Part shown: piece after piece, positions 1 to 7,421 of the stretch
How the letters are laid out: each line of letters starts with the position of its first letter
Position numbering within the stretch: the stretch's first letter is position 1
Source: Micrococcus sp023147585
Lineage (GTDB): Bacteria > Actinomycetota > Actinomycetes > Actinomycetales > Micrococcaceae
Length of the DNA: 64,000 nt
Reading direction: 5' to 3'
Assembly: GCF_044872765.1 (NCBI RefSeq)
Contig: NZ_CP085253.1
Coordinates: 806,001-870,000 of the forward strand
Position numbers and translations under genes: made by a program
Notes under the pieces: model-generated
Database searches by the model: none
What the model was told of the DNA's origin: nothing
Seen by the model: only the letters and a program-made list of their open reading frames with translations

Positions 1-357
1 CAGGTCCAGCCCGAGGCCGGCCCCCCGCCCCGCTCCGGCCCACCACGCGCCGAGCCGGACGCGCATGCCCGGCGCCCCGGGCACCGCCACGTGCGTGAAC
101 GAGACGAGCGCGCAGCGGCCGGTCGGCAGCCCCGTGAGGGAGGGCGCCCCGTGGTCCGTCCCCCCGCAGGCCGGGCACGCGTGCCCCAGCCCCAGCGGGC
201 CCACCGGCTCCCCCCACACATCGGCGAGCGCCGACGCGATCTCCTCCAGGAGGGCGGCGGTGGCGGCGACGGCCGCCCCCGCGGGTGCGGAGACGGCCGT
301 CGTCAGACCCCAGCGGCCCGGAAGGCCACCCGGGGCGGGAGCGTGGCGCGCGCCCAC
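1..357 (-). CDS. 4'-phosphopantetheinyl transferase-like protein (3' end beyond window)
   Basis: This is an open minus-strand frame that runs off the left edge, so only about 119 N-terminal residues are visible. It contains a CPACGGTDHG motif near residue 60, followed by a Ser-Phe-Thr-His segment and a GLGLDL stretch at the edge. Actinobacterial phosphopantetheinyl transferases of the Sfp/AcpT superfamily often carry such a C-x2-C-G-x-x-x-HG motif before the VSLSH and G-[VI]-D-[VL]-E segments. If correct, it would transfer phosphopantetheine from CoA to carrier proteins. The catalytic Asp/Glu residues lie outside the window. The GTG start at 357 is 12 nt beyond the pheT stop, but no strong ribosome site is visible, so the start is uncertain. 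It may be cotranscribed with pheST. Confidence 0.5.
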   Translation of the reverse strand, partial: MGARHAPAPGGLPGRWGLTTAVSAPAGAAVAATAALLEEIASALADVWGEPVGPLGLGHACPACGGTDHGAPSLTGLPTGRCALVSFTHVAVPGAPGMRVRLGAWWAGAGRGAGLGLDL

Positions 358-368
358 GGGAGGACCGT

Positions 369-2945
369 TCAGCGCTGCACCGCGCCGTGGCGCCGGGCCG
401 CGAGCTCGGTGGCCGCGGCGCGGGCCTCGGAGGCCTCGTCCGCGGTGAGCGTGCGGTCCGGGGCCCGGAAGCGCAGGGAGAACGCCAGCGACTTCGTGCC
501 CTCGGGCACCCCCGGCCCCTCGTACACGTCGAACAGCGCGACGTCCTCGAGCAGCTCGCCCGCCCCCTCGGCGAGGGTCGCGCGCACGTCCCCGGCCACC
601 ACGGCGGCGTCGACGACGAGGGCGACGTCCTGCGTGCTGGGCGGGTACGTGGAGATGGCCTCGGCGACGACGGCCTCGGGCGCCGCCGCGGACAGCGCGT
701 CCAGGTCCAGCTCCCACGCGCTCAGGCGCGCGGGCAGGTCCTCCGCCTCGAGCCACTGGGGGTGGAGCTCGCCGGCCACGCCGACGACGGCCTCGCCGTC
801 CGCGACGGCCACGACGAGCTCGGCGGCGCGCCCGGGGTGGAACGCGTGGTGCGCGCCCTGCCGGACCGTGAGCTCGACCCCGAGCAGGTCCGCGACGTCC
901 AGCGCGGCGGACACGGCGTCCTGCCAGTCCACGGCGCGCCCGGCGGCGCCGGGGCCCACGGGGGCCTCGTGCCCGACGAGGACACCGCCCACGTGCCACG
1001 GCTGCGCGGGCACGCCGGAGGACAGTCCCTCGAGCACCTCGGCGGAGGGGTGCACGCCGCGCGGCGGCACCTCGGGCGAGCCGAGCGCGCCCGAGGGCAG
1101 GAACACGCGGCCCACCTCGGCCAGCGCGAGGTCACGGAAGCCGCGGCCCAGGTTGCGGCGCGCGGTCTCCACGAGGCCCGGCAGCAGCGAGGTGCGCAGG
1201 AACCGGAACTGGGAGGAGATCGGGTTGGCGAGCGAGACCGTCGCGAGCGCGTCGGCGGCCGCATCCGTCGCGGCGCCGAACCGGCGGTTCTGCTCCTCGG
1301 AGACGAACGGGTACGTCAGGACCTCGGTGTGCCCGCCGGCCGCGAGCGCGGCGGCGACGCGGCGGCGCTGGGCCTGGGCGCGCGTGAAGCCGCGGCCCGG
1401 GGGCGCGACCGGGACCACGGAGGGGATCTGGTCGTAGCCGCGCAGGCGCGCGACCTCCTCGACCAGGTCCTCGGGGATCTGCAGGTCCGTGCGCCAGGAC
1501 GGAGCGGTGACGCGCAGCAGCGGCGCACCGCCGTCGCCGGTCTCGCCGACCTCCACCTCGGCGCCGAGGGAGCGCAGGGTCTCCACGACCTCGTCCGGGG
1601 TGTACTCCACGCCCACGCGGGCGGTCGGGTAGTCCGCCGCCATCTCGACGACGGCGGGGGCCGGGCGCTCGCCGACGTCCGTGACGCCCTCGGCGGCCAC
1701 GCCGCCGGCCAGCTCGACGAGTAGCTGCACGGCGCGCTCGGCGGCCTCGTCCGCGACCTCCCAGTCCACGCCGCGCTCGTTGCGCTTCGAGGCCTCGGAG
1801 GGCAGGCGGTGGCGGCGGCGGGTGCGGGCGATGGAGACCGGATCGAAGTTGGCCGACTCGATCACGACGGCCGTGGTGGCGTCCGAGACCTCGGTGCGCT
1901 CCCCGCCCATGACGCCCGCCAGGCCCACGGCGCCGACCTCGTCCGCGATGACCAGGTCCTCGGCGTCGAGGGTGCGCTCCTTGCCGTCGAGCGTGGTGAG
2001 GGTCTCCCCCGGGGCGGCCCGGCGCACGGTGATGCCGCCCTGGAGCTTGTCCGCGTCGTAGAAGTGCAGCGGCTGGCCCAGCTCCCACATGACGTAGTTG
2101 GAGACGTCCACCGGCAGGGAGATGGAGCGGATCCCGGCAAGGCGCAGCCGTGAGGCCAGCCACGGCGGCGTCGGACGGGAGGCGTCCACGCCGGTCACGG
2201 TGCGGGCCACGAAGCGCGTGCAGCCCGGGTTCCCGTAGATGGGCGCGTCGTCGTCGAGCGTGACGGGCACGCCGGCGTCGTCGGCCGCGGGCGGGGCGAC
2301 GGCCTCCGCCGGGTCCGTGAACGGCCTGCCCGTGGCGTGCGCGTACTCGCGGGCCACACCGCGCATCGAGAACACGTAGCCACGGTCCGGCGTCACATTG
2401 ATCTCGGCGGCCTCGTCCCGCAGGTCCAGGACGTCGCGCACGTCGGCGCCGAGCTCCGGATCCAGACCGAGGGTGGAGAGCACCAGGATGCCCTCGTGGT
2501 CCTCGCCCAGGCCGAGCTCGCGGACGGAGGCCATCATGCCGGCCGAGACGTGGCCGTAGGTCTGGCGGGGGCTGATGCGGAAGTCGCCGGGCAGGACGGC
2601 GCCGGGCAGGCACACGGCCACCTTGTCCCCGACCTCGAAGTTCTGCGCGCCGCACACGATGCCCTGCACGCCGGAGGGGTCGACGCCCTCGCCCGTGAGG
2701 GTCTGCTCGGCGCCGTCGGGCACCACGCGGACGGAGCACCAGTTGATGGTCTTGCCGTTCTTCTGGGGCTCGGGCTCCTTGGTGAGCACCTGGCCCACCA
2801 CGATGGGGCCCTCGAGCTCGGCGGCGGGACGGTGGACGTCCTCCTCCTCGAGGCCGACGCGGACGAGGTCCGCCATGACGTCCTCCGCGCGGTGGTCGGC
2901 GGGGACGGGGACGAACTCCCGGAGCCAGTTCAGGGGGATGCGCAT
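369..2945 (-). CDS. pheT: Phenylalanine--tRNA ligase beta subunit
   Basis: The 858-residue product is the beta chain of the heterotetrameric (alpha2beta2) phenylalanyl-tRNA synthetase. It begins MRIPLNWLREFV, the usual start of bacterial PheT. An EMAP-like tRNA-binding domain lies at about residues 40-155, followed by B3/B4 and B5 domains. An anticodon-binding FDX-ACB fold lies at about residues 765-855 (ISTYPPSTQDVALVVD onwards). Length fits the 790-860 residue family range. It starts 4 nt after the pheS stop, so the two are almost certainly cotranscribed and translated in fixed ratio. It provides the editing and tRNA-binding half of the enzyme in the cytoplasm. Confidence 0.98.
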   Translation of the reverse strand: MRIPLNWLREFVPVPADHRAEDVMADLVRVGLEEEDVHRPAAELEGPIVVGQVLTKEPEPQKNGKTINWCSVRVVPDGAEQTLTGEGVDPSGVQGIVCGAQNFEVGDKVAVCLPGAVLPGDFRISPRQTYGHVSAGMMASVRELGLGEDHEGILVLSTLGLDPELGADVRDVLDLRDEAAEINVTPDRGYVFSMRGVAREYAHATGRPFTDPAEAVAPPAADDAGVPVTLDDDAPIYGNPGCTRFVARTVTGVDASRPTPPWLASRLRLAGIRSISLPVDVSNYVMWELGQPLHFYDADKLQGGITVRRAAPGETLTTLDGKERTLDAEDLVIADEVGAVGLAGVMGGERTEVSDATTAVVIESANFDPVSIARTRRRHRLPSEASKRNERGVDWEVADEAAERAVQLLVELAGGVAAEGVTDVGERPAPAVVEMAADYPTARVGVEYTPDEVVETLRSLGAEVEVGETGDGGAPLLRVTAPSWRTDLQIPEDLVEEVARLRGYDQIPSVVPVAPPGRGFTRAQAQRRRVAAALAAGGHTEVLTYPFVSEEQNRRFGAATDAAADALATVSLANPISSQFRFLRTSLLPGLVETARRNLGRGFRDLALAEVGRVFLPSGALGSPEVPPRGVHPSAEVLEGLSSGVPAQPWHVGGVLVGHEAPVGPGAAGRAVDWQDAVSAALDVADLLGVELTVRQGAHHAFHPGRAAELVVAVADGEAVVGVAGELHPQWLEAEDLPARLSAWELDLDALSAAAPEAVVAEAISTYPPSTQDVALVVDAAVVAGDVRATLAEGAGELLEDVALFDVYEGPGVPEGTKSLAFSLRFRAPDRTLTADEASEARAAATELAARRHGAVQR

Positions 2946-2949
2946 TGGA

Positions 2950-4032
2950 TCAGACCTCCATGCCGAAGTGCTGGGAGAAGCGGACGTCGCCCTCGATCAT
3001 GTCCCGCATGTCCGGGACCTCGTTGCGGAACATGAGCGTGCGCTCCACGCCCATGCCGAACGCGAAGCCGGAGAACTCGTCCGGGTCCAGGCCGGCGGCG
3101 CGCAGCACGTTCGGGTGGACCATGCCGCAGCCGCCCCACTCGATCCAGCGGGGGCCGCCCTTGGCGCCGGGATGCCAGATGTCCAGCTCGGCGGAGGGCT
3201 CGGTGAAGGGGAAGAAGTTGGGACGCAGGCGGATGGCCGCCTCCGCGCCGAACATCTGCCGCGCGAAGTACTCGAGCGTGCCGCGCAGGTGGGCCATGGT
3301 GAGGCCGCGGTCCACGGCCAGGCCCTCGAACTGGTGGAACACCGGGGTGTGGGTGGCGTCCAGCTCATCCGTGCGGAACGTGCGGCCCGGGCAGAGCACG
3401 TAGGTGGGCGCGCCGCGCTCCAGGAGGGAGCGCATCTGCACGGGGGAGGTGTGGGTGCGCAGGAGCAGATGGGCCTCGGCGGGCTCCACGAAGAAGGTGT
3501 CCTGCATCTCGCGCGCCGGGTGGTCCGGGGCGAAGTTGAGCGCGTCGAAGTTGAACCACTCGGACTCCAGCTCGGGGCCCTCCGCGATCTCCCAGCCCAT
3601 GCCGACGAAGATCTCGGAGACCCGGTCCATGGTCAGGGACAGCGGATGGCGGGCGCCCGGGCGGCGGCGCCGGACGGCGGCCGTCACGTCCACGGTCTCC
3701 TCGCGCAGGATCCGCTCGGCGTGCTCGGCCTCCAGCACCGCGGTGCGGGCCGCGAGTGCCTTGTTCATGCGGCCGCGCGCGGCGCCCATGACCTTGCCGG
3801 CCTCGGCCTTGCGCTCCTTGGGCAGGGCACCGATCCCCTTGTTGGCCAGGGTGAGCGGGGCGCGGTCGCCGGTGTGTGCCAGGCGGGCGGCCTTGAGCTC
3901 GTCCAGGTCGTCCGCGGACTCGAAGGCGGCGAGGGCGGCCTGCACGGCCGCGTCCACCGCCTCGGCGTCCACGGGGGAGATCTCCGGAGCGGGCGCGGCG
4001 GACTCCGCGCCGGGCTCGGTGCTGGGTGTCAT
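2950..4032 (-). CDS. pheS: Phenylalanine--tRNA ligase alpha subunit
   Basis: This 360-residue catalytic subunit charges tRNA-Phe with phenylalanine using ATP. The N-terminal part (about residues 20-110) is the coiled-coil tRNA-binding arm. The class II catalytic core follows, with motif 2 at about 216-237 (GRTFRTDELDATHTP) and motif 3 at 322-332 (GFAFGMGVERT). The N-terminus is slightly longer than in many PheS proteins and rich in Ala/Pro/Glu. It is the first gene of the pheST unit. A TAGACT -10 hexamer at 4080-4075 on the minus strand gives a leader of about 40 nt. No T-box or Phe-rich leader peptide was found. Confidence 0.98.
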   Translation of the reverse strand: MTPSTEPGAESAAPAPEISPVDAEAVDAAVQAALAAFESADDLDELKAARLAHTGDRAPLTLANKGIGALPKERKAEAGKVMGAARGRMNKALAARTAVLEAEHAERILREETVDVTAAVRRRRPGARHPLSLTMDRVSEIFVGMGWEIAEGPELESEWFNFDALNFAPDHPAREMQDTFFVEPAEAHLLLRTHTSPVQMRSLLERGAPTYVLCPGRTFRTDELDATHTPVFHQFEGLAVDRGLTMAHLRGTLEYFARQMFGAEAAIRLRPNFFPFTEPSAELDIWHPGAKGGPRWIEWGGCGMVHPNVLRAAGLDPDEFSGFAFGMGVERTLMFRNEVPDMRDMIEGDVRFSQHFGMEV

Positions 4033-4074
4033 GGGGGCAACGACCTTCGCGTGCTGGCTGATGGGGGCGGGCCC

Positions 4075-4080
4075 AGTCTA
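4075..4080 (-). promoter_or_regulatory. Putative -10 element of pheST (TAGACT)
   Basis: On the minus strand the hexamer TAGACT lies 42 nt upstream of the pheS ATG. The same hexamer precedes secA, mnmA, the cysteine desulfurase and the Lon-like gene in this window. No convincing -35 is visible. A 7-bp inverted repeat (4081-4087 with 4095-4101) sits just upstream, between this element and the divergent CHY gene. Confidence 0.45.
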
Positions 4081-4105
4081 GTGTCCGGGTGGGGACGGAC
4101 ACCTC

Positions 4106-4111
4106 TACGCT
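4106..4111 (+). promoter_or_regulatory. -10 element TACGCT, leaderless CHY gene
   Basis: TACGCT ends 7 nt before the ATG at 4119, and no ribosome site lies between. This spacing places the likely transcription start at or next to the start codon, which suggests a leaderless mRNA. Confidence 0.45.
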
Positions 4112-4118
4112 GAGCGGC

Positions 4119-4541
4119 ATGACCGACGCCCCCGTCCCGCCGTCCGTGCCCGTCCGCGGGGTCGCCGTGGACGGGCAGACCCGGTGCGCCCACTACGCGA
4201 GCCCCCGCGACGTCGTCGCGATGCGCTTCGCGTGCTGCGACGCCTACTGGCCCTGCCACCGGTGCCACGCCGAGCTCGCCGGCCACCCGGCCGTCCCCGT
4301 GCCGGCCACGGACTTCGCCCGGCCGCATGTCCTGTGCGGAGTGTGCCGCGCCGAGCTGAGTGTCCACGCGTATCGCGCGGCCATGGCCGCCTCCCCGGAC
4401 GGCGACGGCGGCGCCTCGCCCGCCTCGCCGGCGTGCCCCTCGTGCGGGGCGGGCTTCAACCCCGGCTGCTCGGCCCACGCGCACCTGTACTTCGCGGTGC
4501 CGGAGCCCGGCCGGGCCGCGGCCGAGGGGTCCGACCGATGA
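4119..4541 (+). CDS. CHY-type zinc finger protein
   Basis: The protein has 140 residues and is very rich in Cys and His: C23, H25, C39, C40, C46, H47, C49, H50, H56, C73, C76, C106, C109, C117, H120 and H122. The order matches the CHY zinc-finger family (Hot13-like), which binds several zinc ions; the role of bacterial members is not established. An ATG 30 nt further upstream is in frame, but the start at 4119 is preferred because a TACGCT -10 lies 7 nt before it. The stop codon overlaps the next start as ATGA, so the next gene is translationally coupled. Confidence 0.85.
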   Translation: MTDAPVPPSVPVRGVAVDGQTRCAHYASPRDVVAMRFACCDAYWPCHRCHAELAGHPAVPVPATDFARPHVLCGVCRAELSVHAYRAAMAASPDGDGGASPASPACPSCGAGFNPGCSAHAHLYFAVPEPGRAAAEGSDR

Positions 4542-4972
4542 GGGCCGCCCGGACCCGCGGCCTGTGGAACCTCGTGAACCTGTCCACGCCCCTGGGACTC
4601 GTGGGCGCCGTCGTCGCGCGCTGCGAGCTGCGGCCGGGTCCCCTGGGCCTCATCGAGGCGCGCGGGTGGACGGCCCCCTTCCCGGGTGGGGCCGCGTTCA
4701 CGGTGGGCGACGTGGTGTTCACCCGGCCCGGGCTGCGGATGACGCCGGAACTGTGGCGGCACGAGGGCGCCCACGCGGCGCAGTACGCGGCGTGCCTCGG
4801 GCTGCCGTTCCTGCCGGCCTACGCGCTCGCGGCGGCGTGGTCCTCCTGGCGCACGGGCGACCCGGCCTCCCGCAACGCGTTCGAGCGTGGCGCCGGGCTG
4901 GTGCGCGGCGGCTACGTGGAGCGGCCCGTGATCCGCACGCTCTCGCTTCGGCCGCTCCGGCGACGCGGCTGA
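4538..4972 (+). CDS. Small HExxH-motif protein, putative metallopeptidase-like
   Basis: This 144-residue protein starts inside the stop of the CHY gene (ATGA overlap). It contains HEGAH at residues 75-79, a zinc-peptidase-like HExxH, followed by hydrophobic stretches (about 87-104) and Glu116, which could be a third ligand. The N-terminus (NLVNLSTPLGLVGAVV) is also hydrophobic, so membrane association is likely. I know similar actinobacterial hypothetical proteins, but no defined function. The coupling to a zinc-binding CHY protein suggests related metal chemistry; this is an inference. It could be a catalytically inactive fold. Confidence 0.65.
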   Translation: MRAARTRGLWNLVNLSTPLGLVGAVVARCELRPGPLGLIEARGWTAPFPGGAAFTVGDVVFTRPGLRMTPELWRHEGAHAAQYAACLGLPFLPAYALAAAWSSWRTGDPASRNAFERGAGLVRGGYVERPVIRTLSLRPLRRRG

Positions 4973-5022
4973 GCGGCGGCCGGGTCGGGCGGAACGGGGC
5001 TCGGGCGCGGGCGGAGCGTCCC

Positions 5023-5679
5023 TCAGTGCAGGGTGCCGCCGGGGACGGTCAGGTCCGCGCCGCCGTCGAGCGCGGCCAACGCGGTCTCCGCCACGGCGCG
5101 TGCGAGGTCGGCGGCCGGCAGCCCGGGCGCGTCCGCCGTCGGCCGGTGCTCGATGTCCCACGGCACGTGCACGAACCCGGCGGCGCGCGCCGTCCCCGGA
5201 GCGTCGAGCAGCGCGTACATGACGTGGTTGCACACGAAGGCGCCCGCCGAGAGCGAGGGCTCTGCGGGCACGCCGGCCGCGCGGATGCGGGCGACGGCGC
5301 GCTTGACGGGCAGCGTGGCGAAGTGCGCGGCCGGGCCGCCGAGCCGCACGGGCCGGTCCACCGGCTGGTCCCCCGCGTTGTCCGGAATGCGGGCGTCCTG
5401 CAGGTTCACGGCCACGCGCTCCACGCGCACGGACCCGGTGCCGCCCGCCAGCCCGACGGCGACCACGGCCTCCGGGTGCATCTCCCCCAGTGCGGCGGCC
5501 AGCGCGGGCCCGGCCGCGGCGAACACGCACGGCAGCTCGACGGCGTGCGCGCTCACCCCCTGCGTCGAAAGGAGGCCGACGGCGGCGCGCGCGGCGGCGA
5601 TCGAGGGGTTGTGGGCGTCCCCGCCGAAGGGCTCGAAGCCCGTGAGGAGGACGCGGACGGGGGTGGCGTGGACGGTCAT
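5023..5679 (-). CDS. pcp: Pyroglutamyl-peptidase I (pyrrolidone-carboxylate peptidase)
   Basis: This 218-residue cysteine peptidase of family C15 removes N-terminal pyroglutamate from peptides in the cytoplasm. The family opening LLTGFEPFGG is at residues 11-20. The catalytic triad is visible: Glu87 in VERVAVN, Cys150 in GAFVCNHVMY and His171 in GFVHVP. Length is typical (210-220). The ATG at 5679 is chosen because a TACCCT -10 lies 6 nt upstream with no ribosome site between, indicating a leaderless transcript. It is divergent from the radical SAM gene, and the shared 72-bp spacer carries two SOS-like boxes. Confidence 0.95.
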   Translation of the reverse strand: MTVHATPVRVLLTGFEPFGGDAHNPSIAAARAAVGLLSTQGVSAHAVELPCVFAAAGPALAAALGEMHPEAVVAVGLAGGTGSVRVERVAVNLQDARIPDNAGDQPVDRPVRLGGPAAHFATLPVKRAVARIRAAGVPAEPSLSAGAFVCNHVMYALLDAPGTARAAGFVHVPWDIEHRPTADAPGLPAADLARAVAETALAALDGGADLTVPGGTLH

Positions 5680-5685
5680 GCGCCC

Positions 5686-5691
5686 AGGGTA
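5686..5691 (-). promoter_or_regulatory. -10 element TACCCT, leaderless pcp
   Basis: On the minus strand TACCCT lies 6 nt before the pcp ATG. The SOS-like boxes are 15 bp and more upstream, so they may or may not influence pcp. Confidence 0.45.
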
Positions 5692-5705
5692 GGCGCGAAG
5701 AGGAA

Positions 5706-5743
5706 TCGAACATGCTTGCGATGTCATTCGAACATGTGTTCTA
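5706..5743 (+). promoter_or_regulatory. Tandem LexA (SOS) boxes
   Basis: The promoter-proximal box is TCGAACATGTGTTCTA (5728-5743), with 11 of 12 matches to the actinobacterial LexA half-sites TCGAAC-N4-GTTCGA. A second, weaker box TCGAACATGCTTGCGA (5706-5721, 10 of 12) lies exactly 22 bp upstream, about two helical turns. The strong box overlaps a TCTACT -10-like hexamer at 5740-5745, so LexA binding would block transcription of the radical SAM gene at 5752. Confidence 0.75.
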
Positions 5744-5751
5744 CTGAGGTC

Positions 5752-6864
5752 ATGCGATGGGAAGCGCAGACCCTGCGGTCCGAGGGCGGATCCGAGCAGG
5801 CGGAGGACGGCACACCGGCCGGAGCCCCCGCTCTGCTCCCGCTCTCGGACCTGCAGCGGAGCATCACCACGCCCGAGTTCGCAGGCATCACGTTCCACGA
5901 GGTCCTGGCCAAGAGCGTGCTGAACTCCGTCCCGGAGTCCTCGGCGATGCCGTTCCGCTGGACCGTGAACCCGTACCGCGGCTGCACCCACGCGTGCCGG
6001 TACTGCTACGCCCGCAGCACGCACTCGTTCCTGAACCTGGACGCCGGGGCGGACTTCGACCGGCAGATCGTCGTGAAGGTGAACGCCCCCGAGGTGCTGC
6101 GCCGGGAGCTCGCGCGGCCCACGTGGGGCCGCCAGAGCGTGGCGCTGGGCACCAACACGGACCCCTACCAGCGCGCCGAGGGCCGGTACCGGCTCATGCC
6201 CGGGATCATCGCCGCCCTCGCGGACTCGGGCACCCCGTTCTCCGTGCTCACCAAGGGCACCCTGCTCGCTCGGGACGTCCCGCTGCTGCGTGCCGCCTCC
6301 CGGTCCGTGCCCGTGCAGGTCTCCCTCTCCCTGGCGGTCCTGGACCCGGCCGTGGCGGCAGCGGTGGAGCCGGGGACGCCGTCCCCGGCCGCGCGGCTGC
6401 GCCTCATCGAGCAGCTCGCCTCCGCCGGGGCCGAGGTCACCGTCATGGCCATGCCCCTGCTGCCGTGGCTGACGGACTCGGAGGGGCAGATCGACGCGCT
6501 CATGCGGGCGGTCGCCGGAGCGGGCGCCGCCCACGCGCTGGCCGGCGCCCTCCACCTGCGTCCCGGCGCCCGGGAGTGGTACCTCGCGTGGATCGAGCGG
6601 GACCATCCCCATCTGCTGGAGGGGTACCGCCAGATGTACGCCCGGTCCTCGTATGCCCCGGCCGCCTACCGCCGCACGCTCGCGCGGTCCGCGGCCGAGG
6701 CCGCCCGGCGGCACGGGCTCGGCCGCCACGGCGCGCACGGCGTGCGGCGCGACGACGGCCCGCGCACGGACGGCTCCCCCGCTCCCGCGCCGCGGCGGAC
6801 GGGGCGTCCCGGGCCGACGGCGGGTCGCTCGGACCTCGCGGAGGCGCAGCCCGCGCTCTTCTGA
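5752..6864 (+). CDS. Rv2578c-family radical SAM protein
   Basis: The 370-residue protein has a radical SAM CxxxCxxC cluster motif at Cys78, Cys82 and Cys85 (GCTHACRYCYAR), preceded by the NPYRGC signature of the Rv2578c/SplB-like family. GTNTDPYQ and the following TIM-barrel segments match that family. The last 60 residues are Arg/Pro/Ala-rich and probably disordered. The reaction is not established; some members were annotated as spore-photoproduct-lyase-like. The LexA boxes immediately upstream put it in the DNA damage response, and I recall its M. tuberculosis homologue being listed in the LexA regulon. The ATG at 5752 is preceded by a GAGG sequence. Confidence 0.88.
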   Translation: MRWEAQTLRSEGGSEQAEDGTPAGAPALLPLSDLQRSITTPEFAGITFHEVLAKSVLNSVPESSAMPFRWTVNPYRGCTHACRYCYARSTHSFLNLDAGADFDRQIVVKVNAPEVLRRELARPTWGRQSVALGTNTDPYQRAEGRYRLMPGIIAALADSGTPFSVLTKGTLLARDVPLLRAASRSVPVQVSLSLAVLDPAVAAAVEPGTPSPAARLRLIEQLASAGAEVTVMAMPLLPWLTDSEGQIDALMRAVAGAGAAHALAGALHLRPGAREWYLAWIERDHPHLLEGYRQMYARSSYAPAAYRRTLARSAAEAARRHGLGRHGAHGVRRDDGPRTDGSPAPAPRRTGRPGPTAGRSDLAEAQPALF

Positions 6865-6886
6865 GCGCGGCGGCCGCCGCGCTCAG
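6861..6886. terminator. Perfect 26-bp palindrome containing both convergent stop codons
   Basis: The sequence from 6861 to 6886 is a perfect palindrome. It holds the radical SAM TGA (6862-6864) and the Nudix TCA, which reads as TGA on the minus strand (6883-6885). In RNA it would form a GC-only hairpin usable as a bidirectional, U-tract-free terminator. Confidence 0.55.
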
Positions 6887-7365
6887 GCGAAGGCGTCCTC
6901 CAGCTGCGCCAGCACGGCGTCCACGATCGGCCGGTCGGCGGGGATCCACGGGTGGGCGTGGAGGTCCTCGGCGGTCAGGGGCGTCCACGCGAGCCGGTCA
7001 TGGTCCTGCAGGGCCGCCGGTTCGGCCGATCCCTGCTCGAGGACGCCGTAGAACACGCGCATCCGGGCGCCGTCGGCCAGCTTCCATCCGATCGTCTCCG
7101 GAGCCGCCACCTCCGCGCCCAGCCGCACGCGCGCGCCGAGCTCCTCCCGGATCTCGCGCAGCAGCGCCTCGCGGTCCGACTCCCCCGGCTCGACCTTGCC
7201 GCCCGGGAACTCCCACAGCCCGGCCAGGGACGCGGGGGCGCTGCGGCGGGCCGCCAGGAGGACACGCGGGGCCGCGGCGTCGTCGAGGAGGGCGACACCC
7301 ACCACCGTCCGCCTCGCCGGCGGGGGCGGCACGGTGGGCGTGGCGTGCGATGTGTCGGAGGTCAT
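6883..7365 (-). CDS. Nudix hydrolase, MutT-like
   Basis: The protein has 160 residues with a complete Nudix box starting at Gly55: GGKVEPGESDREALLRE continuing to EELGARV, matching G-x5-E-x7-R-E-U-x-E-E-x-G-U. The preceding LWEFPGG and the following TIGWKLADG resemble MutT/NudG enzymes that hydrolyse oxidised or modified (d)NTPs to monophosphates; the exact substrate cannot be read. A TAGGGT -10 lies 6 nt before the ATG, suggesting a leaderless transcript. It is divergent from an MFS exporter and convergent with the SOS-controlled radical SAM gene. Confidence 0.92.
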   Translation of the reverse strand: MTSDTSHATPTVPPPPARRTVVGVALLDDAAAPRVLLAARRSAPASLAGLWEFPGGKVEPGESDREALLREIREELGARVRLGAEVAAPETIGWKLADGARMRVFYGVLEQGSAEPAALQDHDRLAWTPLTAEDLHAHPWIPADRPIVDAVLAQLEDAFA

Positions 7366-7371
7366 GTGGCC

Positions 7372-7377
7372 ACCCTA
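7372..7377 (-). promoter_or_regulatory. -10 element TAGGGT, leaderless Nudix gene
   Basis: The minus-strand TAGGGT ends 6 nt before the ATG at 7365, with no ribosome site between. Confidence 0.45.
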
Positions 7378-7409
7378 GCCAGCGGCGGCGACCCGCCCGG
7401 TGCACTCCG

Positions 7410-7415
7410 TAGGCT
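7410..7415 (+). promoter_or_regulatory. -10 element TAGGCT, leaderless MFS gene
   Basis: TAGGCT is followed by 6 nt and then the GTG start at 7422. Together with the Nudix promoter it forms a compact divergent leaderless pair. Confidence 0.45.
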
Positions 7416-7421
7416 TGAGCG

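Noticed and set aside
2950..4118. T-box or leader-peptide attenuation of pheST
   Set aside because: The leader is only about 42 nt from the putative -10 and contains no T-box core or run of Phe codons.
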